This document shows positions 9,537 through 16,796 of a stretch of DNA of 64,000 nucleotides, piece after piece (the stretch's first letter is position 1; every line of letters begins with the position of its first letter). The DNA comes from Planctomycetota bacterium (GTDB taxonomy: Bacteria > Planctomycetota > Phycisphaerae > WQYP01). A program made the position numbers and the translations under genes. Under the pieces are notes generated by a model that saw only the letters and a list, made by a program, of their open reading frames with translations, was not told the DNA's origin and searched no databases. Location of the stretch: the NCBI GenBank assembly GCA_021805985.1, contig JAJZDN010000005.1, forward strand, positions 1 through 64,000, given 5' to 3'.

Positions 9537-10301
9537 TTACGCGCGCCGCAGCCGACGCGGATTCAGCAGCAACAGGCCGCCGGCACACGCGGAAACAAAC
9601 AGCATCCAGGATGCGGGTTCGGGCACGGGAGCTGTGCTGATCGGATCAATGACCACACTGCCGACATCCACAGCTGTGTCCAGAGTCGCGGGACTGGAAT
9701 TCAGAAAGGTTAACTTTTCGGTACTGGCTGAAGCCGTGAATCCGAAAAGCTGCTCGGTAAACCAGATGTTGCTCATATTGGTGGTATCGGAGCTAACCAG
9801 AGTACCGTCCACTTGACTGCCGTTGGTAATGGATGCGGTTAATTGTTCCGGGTTATCATTCGTGCGGCCCTGGCTATTTCTGCCGGCTGCCGCATAACTG
9901 ACACTGTAAGCCTGTCCCACGGTAAGGCCGCCGACAGCTTGGGAAATACTGGTGCCCGCTCCCTGCAGAAATGCAAATACATAACTCCCCGGCCCGAAGG
10001 GTGCCGTTCCACCCGTGCTTGCGGGAGCAAAATTAACGCCCGTACCAACGGTGGGAGCGCCTGATGTGCCGTTAACAGAAGTCCAGTCTGTAATGGAAGG
10101 CGGGTTGGGTGGATCAATCCCGGTTCCCCCGACGTAGTATGGATAATTAACAAAGCCGGCGGCGTTCGCTGTGAAATCCCCGTTCGCCACGAGATTTGTC
10201 ACGGTGGCAGATGCTGAACCAACACCGAGCATGATGGGCAAGGCCGCGGTGGCTAATGCCGCCACGAATAGGCCTTTACGAGAATGAGTTAACGTGTACA
10301 T
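9537..10301 (-). CDS. PEP-CTERM sorting-domain protein B (254 aa)
   Basis: Paralogue of the protein at 7059-7841, with the same signal peptide layout (MYTLTHSRKG to SASA), the same NLVANGDFTANAA start of the mature part, GGLTVGQAYSVSY, and a nearly identical end (VPEPASW, hydrophobic helix, RRLRR). The middle is more diverged and richer in Gly/Pro. The start follows AAGGAGT. Its would-be upstream prepilin partner is a pseudogene, so the gene depends on another promoter, perhaps read-through from pheT. It is predicted to be exported and processed by exosortase; function otherwise unknown. Confidence 0.87.
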   Translation of the reverse strand: MYTLTHSRKGLFVAALATAALPIMLGVGSASATVTNLVANGDFTANAAGFVNYPYYVGGTGIDPPNPPSITDWTSVNGTSGAPTVGTGVNFAPASTGGTAPFGPGSYVFAFLQGAGTSISQAVGGLTVGQAYSVSYAAAGRNSQGRTNDNPEQLTASITNGSQVDGTLVSSDTTNMSNIWFTEQLFGFTASASTEKLTFLNSSPATLDTAVDVGSVVIDPISTAPVPEPASWMLFVSACAGGLLLLNPRRLRRA

Positions 10302-10440
10302 ATCTGTACTCCTTATAAATCCCTCCGCTTGGCCCGCGGTCAAATCAACATGATTTAACATCAAGCAAGCCGCGGTCGGAAACCTCGAATCTTTGCAATG
10401 GCGAGCCGTGATTTTCAACGGCGGACTTTCCACACTTGCG
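10302..10440 (-). repeat. Conserved leader upstream of PEP-CTERM B (partner 7842-7975)
   Basis: Second copy of the roughly 130-base leader shared by the two PEP-CTERM genes. It keeps the GGTTTCCGACCG block, TTTGACCGCG and the ribosome binding site. The 487-base gap 10302-10788 consists of this leader and the prepilin pseudogene. Confidence 0.6.
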
Positions 10441-10454
10441 CGGAGCCTCGACGA

Positions 10455-10700
10455 CTGGCCCCTGGAAAACATCCGGATGGACTAGCATTTGCGTGCCAAG
10501 CTCCATAGCAGCAAACGGCTTCCACTTTAACGAATTAACATTATAACCGATATTCATGCCAATCGAGTGCCATCCGAACCGGTTTGTCTGGGAAAGGCTT
10601 GTAGTAGCATTCATTGACCCGGTGCTGTCGGTCCATGAGGCATTTCATCCGGCTACCAAATCAGTGATAAGAATAGCCGTTCCGGCATTGCCAAGGCCGA
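10455..10700 (-). pseudogene. Broken prepilin-like gene (C-terminal remnant)
   Basis: The translation contains AILITDLVAG, then an in-frame TGA where the intact paralogue has tryptophan, then GMNIGYNVNSLKWKPF and MLVHPDVF. These match [27 protein letters not shown] and LFVAPDFY of the prepilin at 8001-8936. The 5' two-thirds, including the pilin helix, are missing and the remnant abuts pheT. Confidence 0.82.
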
Positions 10701-10788
10701 TAAAATGGGCTGCACTATGCGATACGGTGCAGTTCCGAAGTCCAATGCGTGTGCGGCGGGAACAAATTCAACATGGCTGCGGACATTT

Positions 10789-12810
10789 TCACGCCCGCAA
10801 AGCGGCATTATATTGTTGCGATAGCAGAGCCAAAACCGTGGCCACTTGCTGATCTACTTGTTCTGACCGCAGGGTGGATGCGGGATCGCGGAATAGTAAG
10901 GCCAGGGTAACACTTTTTTTGCCTGAACCAATCTGCGCGTTGCGGAAGGTGCCGACAAATTCGATATCATGCAAAAATGGCACCTTGCCGGTGTAAATAG
11001 CGGAGGAAATATCACTCCAGCGAACCGTGTTAGCTACGACAATGGATAAGTCGCGCCGCATGGCCGGGAAGCGCGGCAAGGGCAAAGCTCGGCGAATTGG
11101 ATTAAATGCGGTGATCAATTTTTCCAAATCCAATTCCGCGGCCGCAACATCATGACGGAGATCATAAAATTTCACCACGTCCGGGGCGATCATGCCGATG
11201 GACCCAATAGCACATGGCGTCTGATCCAAAGACATGACACAGCGGCCACTGACGCCGGAAGCCAGGCCGGGAGCGTTAGCCGGTTCAACACTCATTTGCG
11301 CTGCAGGATTAACTGCTTTTAAAAGTTCCCGAACCGTGCCGAGAACCAAAGGTAAATCATCGGCGATTAGCGCCAGATGTCGCTGTTCAATCGGGGCGTC
11401 CTGTTCGGAAGACGCGGGCTGAAATACACTGCAATATTCAAAGAGCCGGGCGTTGGGGGTGCCGTTATTCTGGTTGAGCGCTTTGGCCCGCAACAGACCA
11501 GGCAAGATAGATGGGCGCAAAGCATTTTCCGCTTTGCGCACCAGTTCGCTAACCTGAACCGGTGCGGCGTTCTCCGGCAAAAACTGACGGGCCTGGGTCT
11601 GGTCAACAAAGCTATGCGTAATGGCTTCGGAGAATCCGCAGGCGCGCAAGGTGTTACAAATAGCGGCAATCGCTGCGGCCCGATGGTCTGTGGGCGCAAC
11701 GCGATGCGAAATAGTGTCATGAACCGGTATTTTCGCGTAAAGCCAAAGACGCGCTACTTCCTCAATTAAATCTATTTCGCGGGTAATGTCCGACCGGAAA
11801 CTCGGCACCGAACAACTGATCACCTCCCCTTTGAGTTCCGGCGAAAATTCCAGGCGACTGAGAATATCCAGCACATCATCCAAGGGCACCTGCACACCAA
11901 GAATTCTGGCAATGCGCCCATGGCGCAACGTAACGGGCAGCGGCGCGGTATTAACTTTGCCCGCTGAAACGATGCCGGGGGCTAGCTCTCCGCCGGCAAC
12001 CTCCAGGATGAGTGCGGCCGCACGGCGCGATGCATAATCCGCCATGGCCGGGTCAATGCCACGTTCAAAGCGGAAAGAAGAATCACTCGATAGCGCCAGG
12101 GATCGGGCAGTGCTGCGAACAGACAACGGATTAAATCGGGCGGATTCCAGAACAATATCCACCGTCGCCGACGTTACTTCGCTGGACTGCCCCCCCATTA
12201 CTCCGGCGATTGCCAGCGGCCCGACGGTATCGCCAATAACCATCATGGTAGAATTAAGACTGTAGGTGCGACCGTCGATGGCAGTGATGGTTTCACCATC
12301 GGCGGGTGTATCGATGTAAATGCGCTGATCATTAATTTTTGCCGCGTCAAAGGCATGCAGGGGCTGGCCGGTTTCCATGAGGACAAAATTGGTGACATCC
12401 ACCACATTATTGACACTGCGCAGGCCGATGGATTCCAACGCATCGCGCAGCCACTGCGGCGACGGTCCGACTTTTACATTGCGAAGCAAACGGGCACAAT
12501 AATAGGAACACATATCCGGCACGAGAATTTTTACCGCCAGCGCATTGGCCGCCGGCTCGCCGGACTCAACAAGCTGGACCTCTGGAGCGGTAAATGTGAG
12601 TTTGAACAGGGCGGCCAATTCGCGCGCCAGGCCCATATGGCTTAAACAGTCGGTGCGGTTGCTGGTAACTTCCACATCCAGCACATCGGATCCGTGGCTG
12701 TGATACACATTTTCCACGACCAATCCGGCGTGAATCAGAGCTTCCTGCGCGGCGGCGGCGGAGGGCACGGAATTGAGATACCGGGAAATCCAGTTCAGAG
12801 CAATTTTCAT
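10789..12810 (-). CDS. pheT: Phenylalanyl-tRNA synthetase beta subunit, short form (673 aa)
   Basis: Non-catalytic beta chain of the alpha2beta2 PheRS that charges tRNA-Phe. The N-terminus MKIALNWISRYL runs almost straight into DVEVTSNRTDCLSHMGLARELA, so the roughly 110-residue EMAP-type tRNA-binding domain found in most bacterial PheT proteins is absent. The B3/B4 region (LRSVNNVVDVTNFVLMETG, QPLHAFDA), B5, and a C-terminal FDX-ACB anticodon-binding domain starting near LPRFPAMRRDLSIVV are present. It lies 18 bases after nuoC. No pheS is in the window. Confidence 0.92.
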   Translation of the reverse strand: MKIALNWISRYLNSVPSAAAAQEALIHAGLVVENVYHSHGSDVLDVEVTSNRTDCLSHMGLARELAALFKLTFTAPEVQLVESGEPAANALAVKILVPDMCSYYCARLLRNVKVGPSPQWLRDALESIGLRSVNNVVDVTNFVLMETGQPLHAFDAAKINDQRIYIDTPADGETITAIDGRTYSLNSTMMVIGDTVGPLAIAGVMGGQSSEVTSATVDIVLESARFNPLSVRSTARSLALSSDSSFRFERGIDPAMADYASRRAAALILEVAGGELAPGIVSAGKVNTAPLPVTLRHGRIARILGVQVPLDDVLDILSRLEFSPELKGEVISCSVPSFRSDITREIDLIEEVARLWLYAKIPVHDTISHRVAPTDHRAAAIAAICNTLRACGFSEAITHSFVDQTQARQFLPENAAPVQVSELVRKAENALRPSILPGLLRAKALNQNNGTPNARLFEYCSVFQPASSEQDAPIEQRHLALIADDLPLVLGTVRELLKAVNPAAQMSVEPANAPGLASGVSGRCVMSLDQTPCAIGSIGMIAPDVVKFYDLRHDVAAAELDLEKLITAFNPIRRALPLPRFPAMRRDLSIVVANTVRWSDISSAIYTGKVPFLHDIEFVGTFRNAQIGSGKKSVTLALLFRDPASTLRSEQVDQQVATVLALLSQQYNAALRA

Positions 12811-12828
12811 GAGGCATCCCAGGCGCGG

Positions 12829-13347
12829 TTAAGAAGACTGACGGGAAATCACCGGATAGTTGGAGCGTTCGCCCAAGCCGGTCACGGGGTAATCCTTACG
12901 TAATGGATTGGATTGAAAGCTGTCCCAGGTCAGAATACGGCGCAGGTCCGGATGACCGGTAAAGGTGATTCCAAACATATCAAAGGCCTCCCGCTCCAAC
13001 CATTCGGCACCGGCATACAAGGGTACCAGAGACGCAATGACCAATTCATTTTCATCAACGAAGACGCGAATGATCAGGCGGGGCGTGCATTTTTCCACGC
13101 TGTTAAACACATAGACCAGGCCGAAGCGGGGTTTGTCCCAGCCTGGGTAATTGAGGTAATCCACGCAGGTAATATCCGCCAGCATGTCATAGCGCAGAGC
13201 CGGATCGTCGCGTAAAAAAGTGACCACAGCGATGAGCTGATCGCGCGGAACGGAAATCTGTACCTGGCCGTGAAAGCTTGCGCCTTTCAGGCCCAGAGCG
13301 GGGAATTTTTCCTTCAACCGGACCGCTGCCGGATGATCAACTGCCAT
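12829..13347 (-). CDS. nuoC: NADH-quinone oxidoreductase subunit C (172 aa)
   Basis: Belongs to the 30-kDa subunit family of respiratory complex I, a peripheral subunit next to the iron-sulfur chain. The signature LEREAFDMFGITFTGHPDLR is present, preceded by the usual ADITCVDY region. The start at MAVDHPA was chosen because CGGAG lies 9 bases upstream; an earlier in-frame ATG has no ribosome binding site. No other nuo gene is nearby. Its neighbours are pheT downstream and a noncoding gap upstream, so it is a stand-alone member of a complex normally encoded by one operon. Confidence 0.9.
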   Translation of the reverse strand: MAVDHPAAVRLKEKFPALGLKGASFHGQVQISVPRDQLIAVVTFLRDDPALRYDMLADITCVDYLNYPGWDKPRFGLVYVFNSVEKCTPRLIIRVFVDENELVIASLVPLYAGAEWLEREAFDMFGITFTGHPDLRRILTWDSFQSNPLRKDYPVTGLGERSNYPVISRQSS

Positions 13348-13545
13348 AATATTTAACTCCGAGAGTTCATACCAACACCTATAAACCATGGAGTATAGCG
13401 GCGGCTGGGCGGTTTATCCAACCAGTGAAATCCGGCGGGAAGCGCGAAGGGAACGATGCGGCACTTCTCTGGCCTGTCTATGTGACCAACCGGCGGCGGA
13501 TTTGTTGTAACGCACGCGTCTTGCCTGCATCAGGAACGCGACAAA

Positions 13546-13562
13546 GCAGGCGGAACGCCTGC
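13546..13562. other. Small perfect hairpin in the gap before nuoC
   Basis: GCAGGCG-GAA-CGCCTGC forms a perfect 7-bp stem. It lies 48 bases beyond the amidohydrolase stop codon and is followed on the minus strand by only three T, so it is at best a weak terminator. Nothing else is seen in 13348-13609. Confidence 0.35.
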
Positions 13563-13609
13563 GGTACCTTGCCGTCCATGGCGGTGCAACCCGGTATCGG
13601 TGGCGGCGG

Positions 13610-14437
13610 TTAAAGCTGGTACACTTTCGCGGCGGTATTTCCTAAGATTTGATCCTGCTCGGCCACTGAAAGCGGTGCGACAAAATCATGAATTGTCCGG
13701 ACCCACTGGGCGTATGAAACCGCCAGAAGGCAAACCGGCCAATCTGATCCGAACATCAGCCGCGCAGGGCTAAAGGCGTTGAGCACCGTTTCCAGATAGG
13801 GCTGAATATCGGCCGGCGTCCAACGACGATGATCCGCCTCTGTGATCACCCCGGAAAGCTTGCAAAACACATTGGGACGTTTAGCTAACTCTGTGATGAG
13901 TCTATCCCATGGCTCTATTACACGGTCTTTGATGCGCGGTTTAGCAATGTGATCCAGAACAAATAGTTGATTGGGATGCTGATCGACAAACCGGATAGTT
14001 TGCGGAAGATGCTTCTCAAAAATCAGAATGTCATAAACCAGATTGAACTTCTGTAAAAGCTGTATGCCACAGTTAAACTCCGTGCCCAGCATGTAAGCGT
14101 CATCCGGTTCATCCTGCAAAACATGCCGCACGGCCTTGAGCTTGGGTTGCGCGCTCCAGCGTTCAAGTTCTGGCTGGATATTATTGGCACTCAGGGGCAG
14201 CCAGCCGACAACGCCCTTTATAAATTCATGCTGGTTCGCCAATTCCAAAAGCCAGCGGGTTTCTTCGACGGTTTGTCGGGCTTGCACGGCCAGAGCACCC
14301 TGAATTCCGGCACCGCGCATCTCCTGCTGCAGATCTTCCGGCAGAAAATCCCGCCGCAGGACGGCCATATCCGCATTAATCCATGCGTATTGGTCGGGGC
14401 TATAGCGCCAGAAGTGATGGTGAGCATCAACTTTCAA
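13610..14437 (-). CDS. Amidohydrolase of the L-fuconolactonase-like family (275 aa)
   Basis: A TIM-barrel metal-dependent hydrolase related to L-fuconolactonase (COG3618), which opens sugar lactones. The metal-binding start motif VDAHHHFW, the mid-protein FVLDHIAKP, VFCKLSGV and the late MFGSDWPVC aspartate are all visible. I placed the start at a TTG codon (LKVDAHH) because GGAG lies 6 bases before it and the length then fits the family. An upstream in-frame ATG would add 12 unlikely residues. In a genome region rich in rhamnosidases a role in deoxy-sugar lactone hydrolysis is plausible, but inferred. The secreted-protein gene upstream (14476-15666) ends 38 bases before the start. Confidence 0.8.
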   Translation of the reverse strand: MKVDAHHHFWRYSPDQYAWINADMAVLRRDFLPEDLQQEMRGAGIQGALAVQARQTVEETRWLLELANQHEFIKGVVGWLPLSANNIQPELERWSAQPKLKAVRHVLQDEPDDAYMLGTEFNCGIQLLQKFNLVYDILIFEKHLPQTIRFVDQHPNQLFVLDHIAKPRIKDRVIEPWDRLITELAKRPNVFCKLSGVITEADHRRWTPADIQPYLETVLNAFSPARLMFGSDWPVCLLAVSYAQWVRTIHDFVAPLSVAEQDQILGNTAAKVYQL

Positions 14438-14475
14438 AGTTATTCTCCGCAGGAGCATTCGATATTTTTGCATAT

Positions 14476-15666
14476 TCAGGATTTGTGCGGTTTCGCCGGC
14501 CCGAGAAACGGTGTCAGCGGTGCCATATCGGGGTGCGGGCGGGCACCTTGTTCAATAAGATGTTCGACGGCTATTTTTGCCAGGGTGCGCGAAATACGAT
14601 CCCATTTTGTTTTTGGATTATTTAGAAATCGGTGGTAATGCCGCAGGGAGTCATAAAGCGTGCGGTCGCGCAGAATTCCCCAGGGCAACGCCGAGCCAGC
14701 GTCGTGGAGTAATTTGGCTACCGCAAAATCCGCGTGGGGATTTTGCGGTGCCGCAGCCAAAAGGCTTTGAATTTGCGCTGGCACGCTTTTGGGCCAGCGA
14801 TGAACAATCTGTTGGCGTACCAACGGCTCGTTTTGAATTACTAACGCATAAAGATATATAGGTGTTGCTGCGGCGATATGGCCTTGAAGCAATCGATGAT
14901 ACTGCTGATCCAGATAATCCATCATGGTAACGCTTTGACTGGTCAATGCCCGTGTATTGCTGATCTGCCCCATGAGTACCGGATTTCGCCGCACCGGCAG
15001 TGTTTCTTCAATAACCAACAGGCGGACCGTGCGGGCGGCGGCGGCCACCTGGGCATCCCGCAGGAGTTGCAAGGTTAACTGCACATCGGCACGCTCCGCC
15101 AGCGCGGCAAAATGTTCGCGATCCTGTGGGGGCGTAGCGCCCAGATATGCCAGAAGCTGGCTCATCGTCCAAATGGGGCCGAGTTCGACGATATTATCTG
15201 GGGCAACACGCGTCATATAATCGGCCAGCGCCTGCTGAGCCACAGGTGATCCCAGGCGGGATTGATAAGTTAAGGCAAAGGCTTTTATATCCAGCAGGCG
15301 GCCCAGACCGGGATGGCGTGTCTTTTTTGCTGCACTTAATAAGGTATGGGCGGCCGCAATCTTATCCAGCACCCGATGACGCATCGCCGAGAGTATCTGC
15401 GGAGCATAGTTTTTTTCATACCGCCGCCAGTCACTGGCGGAATAAAGCGGTTTGAAACGCCCCGGCGCGATGGATGGTACAGTCTCATTAAGCGTTAAAT
15501 CCGGCCACAGGTCTGGCACGGCAATAGCTGGTGGCAGCAATGGGTTATCCGCAAGGGAATCACCGGAACCAGTCGCTGGCGCCGGTGCCGCAAAAGCAGA
15601 AATGGTCCCGGCCCAGCCGAAGCAGGCCAGTATCATGAAAACGCTCACGCGATGACAATATCTCAT
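14476..15666 (-). CDS. Secreted protein of unknown function (396 aa)
   Basis: I do not recognise a family. A signal peptide (VSVFMILACFGWAGTISAFA) is followed by a Pro/Ala/Ser-rich linker and a largely alpha-helical body without cysteines after the signal. The start MRYCHR was preferred over an earlier one because AGGA is just upstream and it places the signal peptide at the N-terminus. It precedes the amidohydrolase in the same direction and diverges from the toxin-antitoxin pair. Helical content suggests a periplasmic repeat or scaffold protein, but this is a guess. Confidence 0.65.
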   Translation of the reverse strand: MRYCHRVSVFMILACFGWAGTISAFAAPAPATGSGDSLADNPLLPPAIAVPDLWPDLTLNETVPSIAPGRFKPLYSASDWRRYEKNYAPQILSAMRHRVLDKIAAAHTLLSAAKKTRHPGLGRLLDIKAFALTYQSRLGSPVAQQALADYMTRVAPDNIVELGPIWTMSQLLAYLGATPPQDREHFAALAERADVQLTLQLLRDAQVAAAARTVRLLVIEETLPVRRNPVLMGQISNTRALTSQSVTMMDYLDQQYHRLLQGHIAAATPIYLYALVIQNEPLVRQQIVHRWPKSVPAQIQSLLAAAPQNPHADFAVAKLLHDAGSALPWGILRDRTLYDSLRHYHRFLNNPKTKWDRISRTLAKIAVEHLIEQGARPHPDMAPLTPFLGPAKPHKS

Positions 15667-15855
15667 AGAGTCCTGATATTCGCACCAGCCAGACAATCCA
15701 CTGTTATTATGCGACTGCCGACACGGATAGCAAGGGAACATAAAAATCAGTCTGTTCAGTATGGCCAGCAAGTTCAGTATTGGGCAGTAAATTCAATACC
15801 GTAAGGCGCGTCCCGGGGCACCGAGGTATTAGGCGATGGTGTCAGCAGAATGTGT

Positions 15856-15886
15856 TTGGTGCCCCGGGTCCGACATTGTACAATGT
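15856..15886 (+). promoter_or_regulatory. Promoter with overlapping palindromic operator for the ART-like TA pair
   Basis: TTGGTG (15856-15861) and TACAAT (15879-15884) are 17 bases apart. The -10 box lies inside a perfect 14-base palindrome ACATTGTACAATGT (15873-15886), as expected for an autorepressed toxin-antitoxin operon. AGGA at 15904-15907 serves the first gene. A separate 11-base inverted repeat, CCCGGGGCACC (15812-15822) and its complement (15858-15868), lies just upstream. Confidence 0.6.
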
Positions 15887-15915
15887 ATTCGAGAGTTGTT
15901 TTTCAGGAAAAGACT

Positions 15916-16068
15916 ATGACGGTTGATGAAATTGTTAAGCAGCACGTGGAGGCATCGCAGAAGTTTCGGAAGTCGATCAAACGATCGCCGGAGAAAGCCC
16001 GAAAATTTCTGATAAGCGCGGGTATTCTGAACAAGAAAGGCACACGGCTGGCCAAGGTTTATCGCTGA
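15916..16068 (+). CDS. Small basic antitoxin-like protein (50 aa)
   Basis: A 50-residue Lys/Arg-rich protein starting MTVDEIVKQHVEASQ and ending LISAGILNKKGTRLAKVYR. Its C-terminal pattern (AGI-nK-G-LAk-YR) is one I associate with small genes that precede YHG-type ADP-ribosyltransferase-like genes; this is recalled, not searched. The start is fixed by AGGA 8 bases upstream; an earlier in-frame ATG lies upstream of the promoter's likely start site. Only 3 bases separate it from the next gene. It is probably the antitoxin and may bind the palindrome over its own promoter, though no DNA-binding motif can be read with certainty. Confidence 0.7.
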   Translation: MTVDEIVKQHVEASQKFRKSIKRSPEKARKFLISAGILNKKGTRLAKVYR

Positions 16069-16071
16069 ATT

Positions 16072-16677
16072 ATGTCGTCAACGCTCCCCTCATTTGTTCT
16101 CGGTTACCACGGATGCGATAGATCCGTGGCCGAGGCCATATTTTCTGGTTCATCTGCACACCTACTTTCAAGCCAAAATGAATACGACTGGCTGGGCCAT
16201 GGGATATATTTCTGGGAGAACAGCCCGCAGCGGGCACTGAATTACGTTCGACAGCAAATTTCCCGAAGAGCGCGGAAGTCACAAATCCATGAGCCTGCTA
16301 TCGTTGGGGCAGTAATCGATTTGGGGAATTGCCTTAATCTGCTTGACGCGCATTACAGCCGGGTCGTTCGAGCCGGCTTCACGGATTTACAGGATTCAAT
16401 TCGAAGTTCTGGCGGGTCCATGCCCGTCAATCGGACGCCTCCGGGTGGCAATGAAGTCTTGATTCGGGCCTTGGATTGTGCGGTCGTTAACATCATTCAT
16501 GCAAGGCGTAAGGAAGACAACCTCCAACCGTTTGATTCCGTTCGCGCGGCGTTTATCGAGGGAGAGCCGATCTACGAAGGCGGGGGCTTTTATGAAAAAA
16601 CGCACATCCAAGTATGCGTACGCGAAACAGGAAAAATCAAGGGCTACTTCCGGCCAATTGTCGATGCTTCCAGTTGA
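16072..16677 (+). CDS. ADP-ribosyltransferase-like toxin candidate (201 aa)
   Basis: Contains LGYHGCDRSVAEAIFSG near the N-terminus, YDWLGHGIYFWENSPQRAL around residues 39-57, and EKTHIQVCVRETGKIKGYF near the C-terminus. This order (H-containing strand, Gly-Ile-Tyr-Phe plus Ala-rich helix, then a late acidic/Gln strand) fits a DUF3990-like or H-Y-E-type ADP-ribosyltransferase fold. I infer that fold from motif memory, not from a search. It is encoded 3 bases after a small basic protein under an autoregulatory-looking promoter, the usual layout of a type II toxin-antitoxin operon. Target unknown. Confidence 0.65.
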   Translation: MSSTLPSFVLGYHGCDRSVAEAIFSGSSAHLLSSQNEYDWLGHGIYFWENSPQRALNYVRQQISRRARKSQIHEPAIVGAVIDLGNCLNLLDAHYSRVVRAGFTDLQDSIRSSGGSMPVNRTPPGGNEVLIRALDCAVVNIIHARRKEDNLQPFDSVRAAFIEGEPIYEGGGFYEKTHIQVCVRETGKIKGYFRPIVDASS

Positions 16678-16796
16678 GCGCGGAGGAACAAGAGGAAGTC
16701 GTCGCTTCTGCGGGAGCGCTTCCACGCGGCGGCCAGCGACAGCAGATCCTGCGGGGCATCCGTGACGTGGCTGCGCCGCGAACGGTGGCCTCGGGG

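Noticed and set aside
9325-9588. 87-codon frame on the minus strand as a possible gene
   Set aside because: Its C-terminal part is a rhamnosidase remnant and the rest runs through a terminator and the end of PEP-CTERM B.
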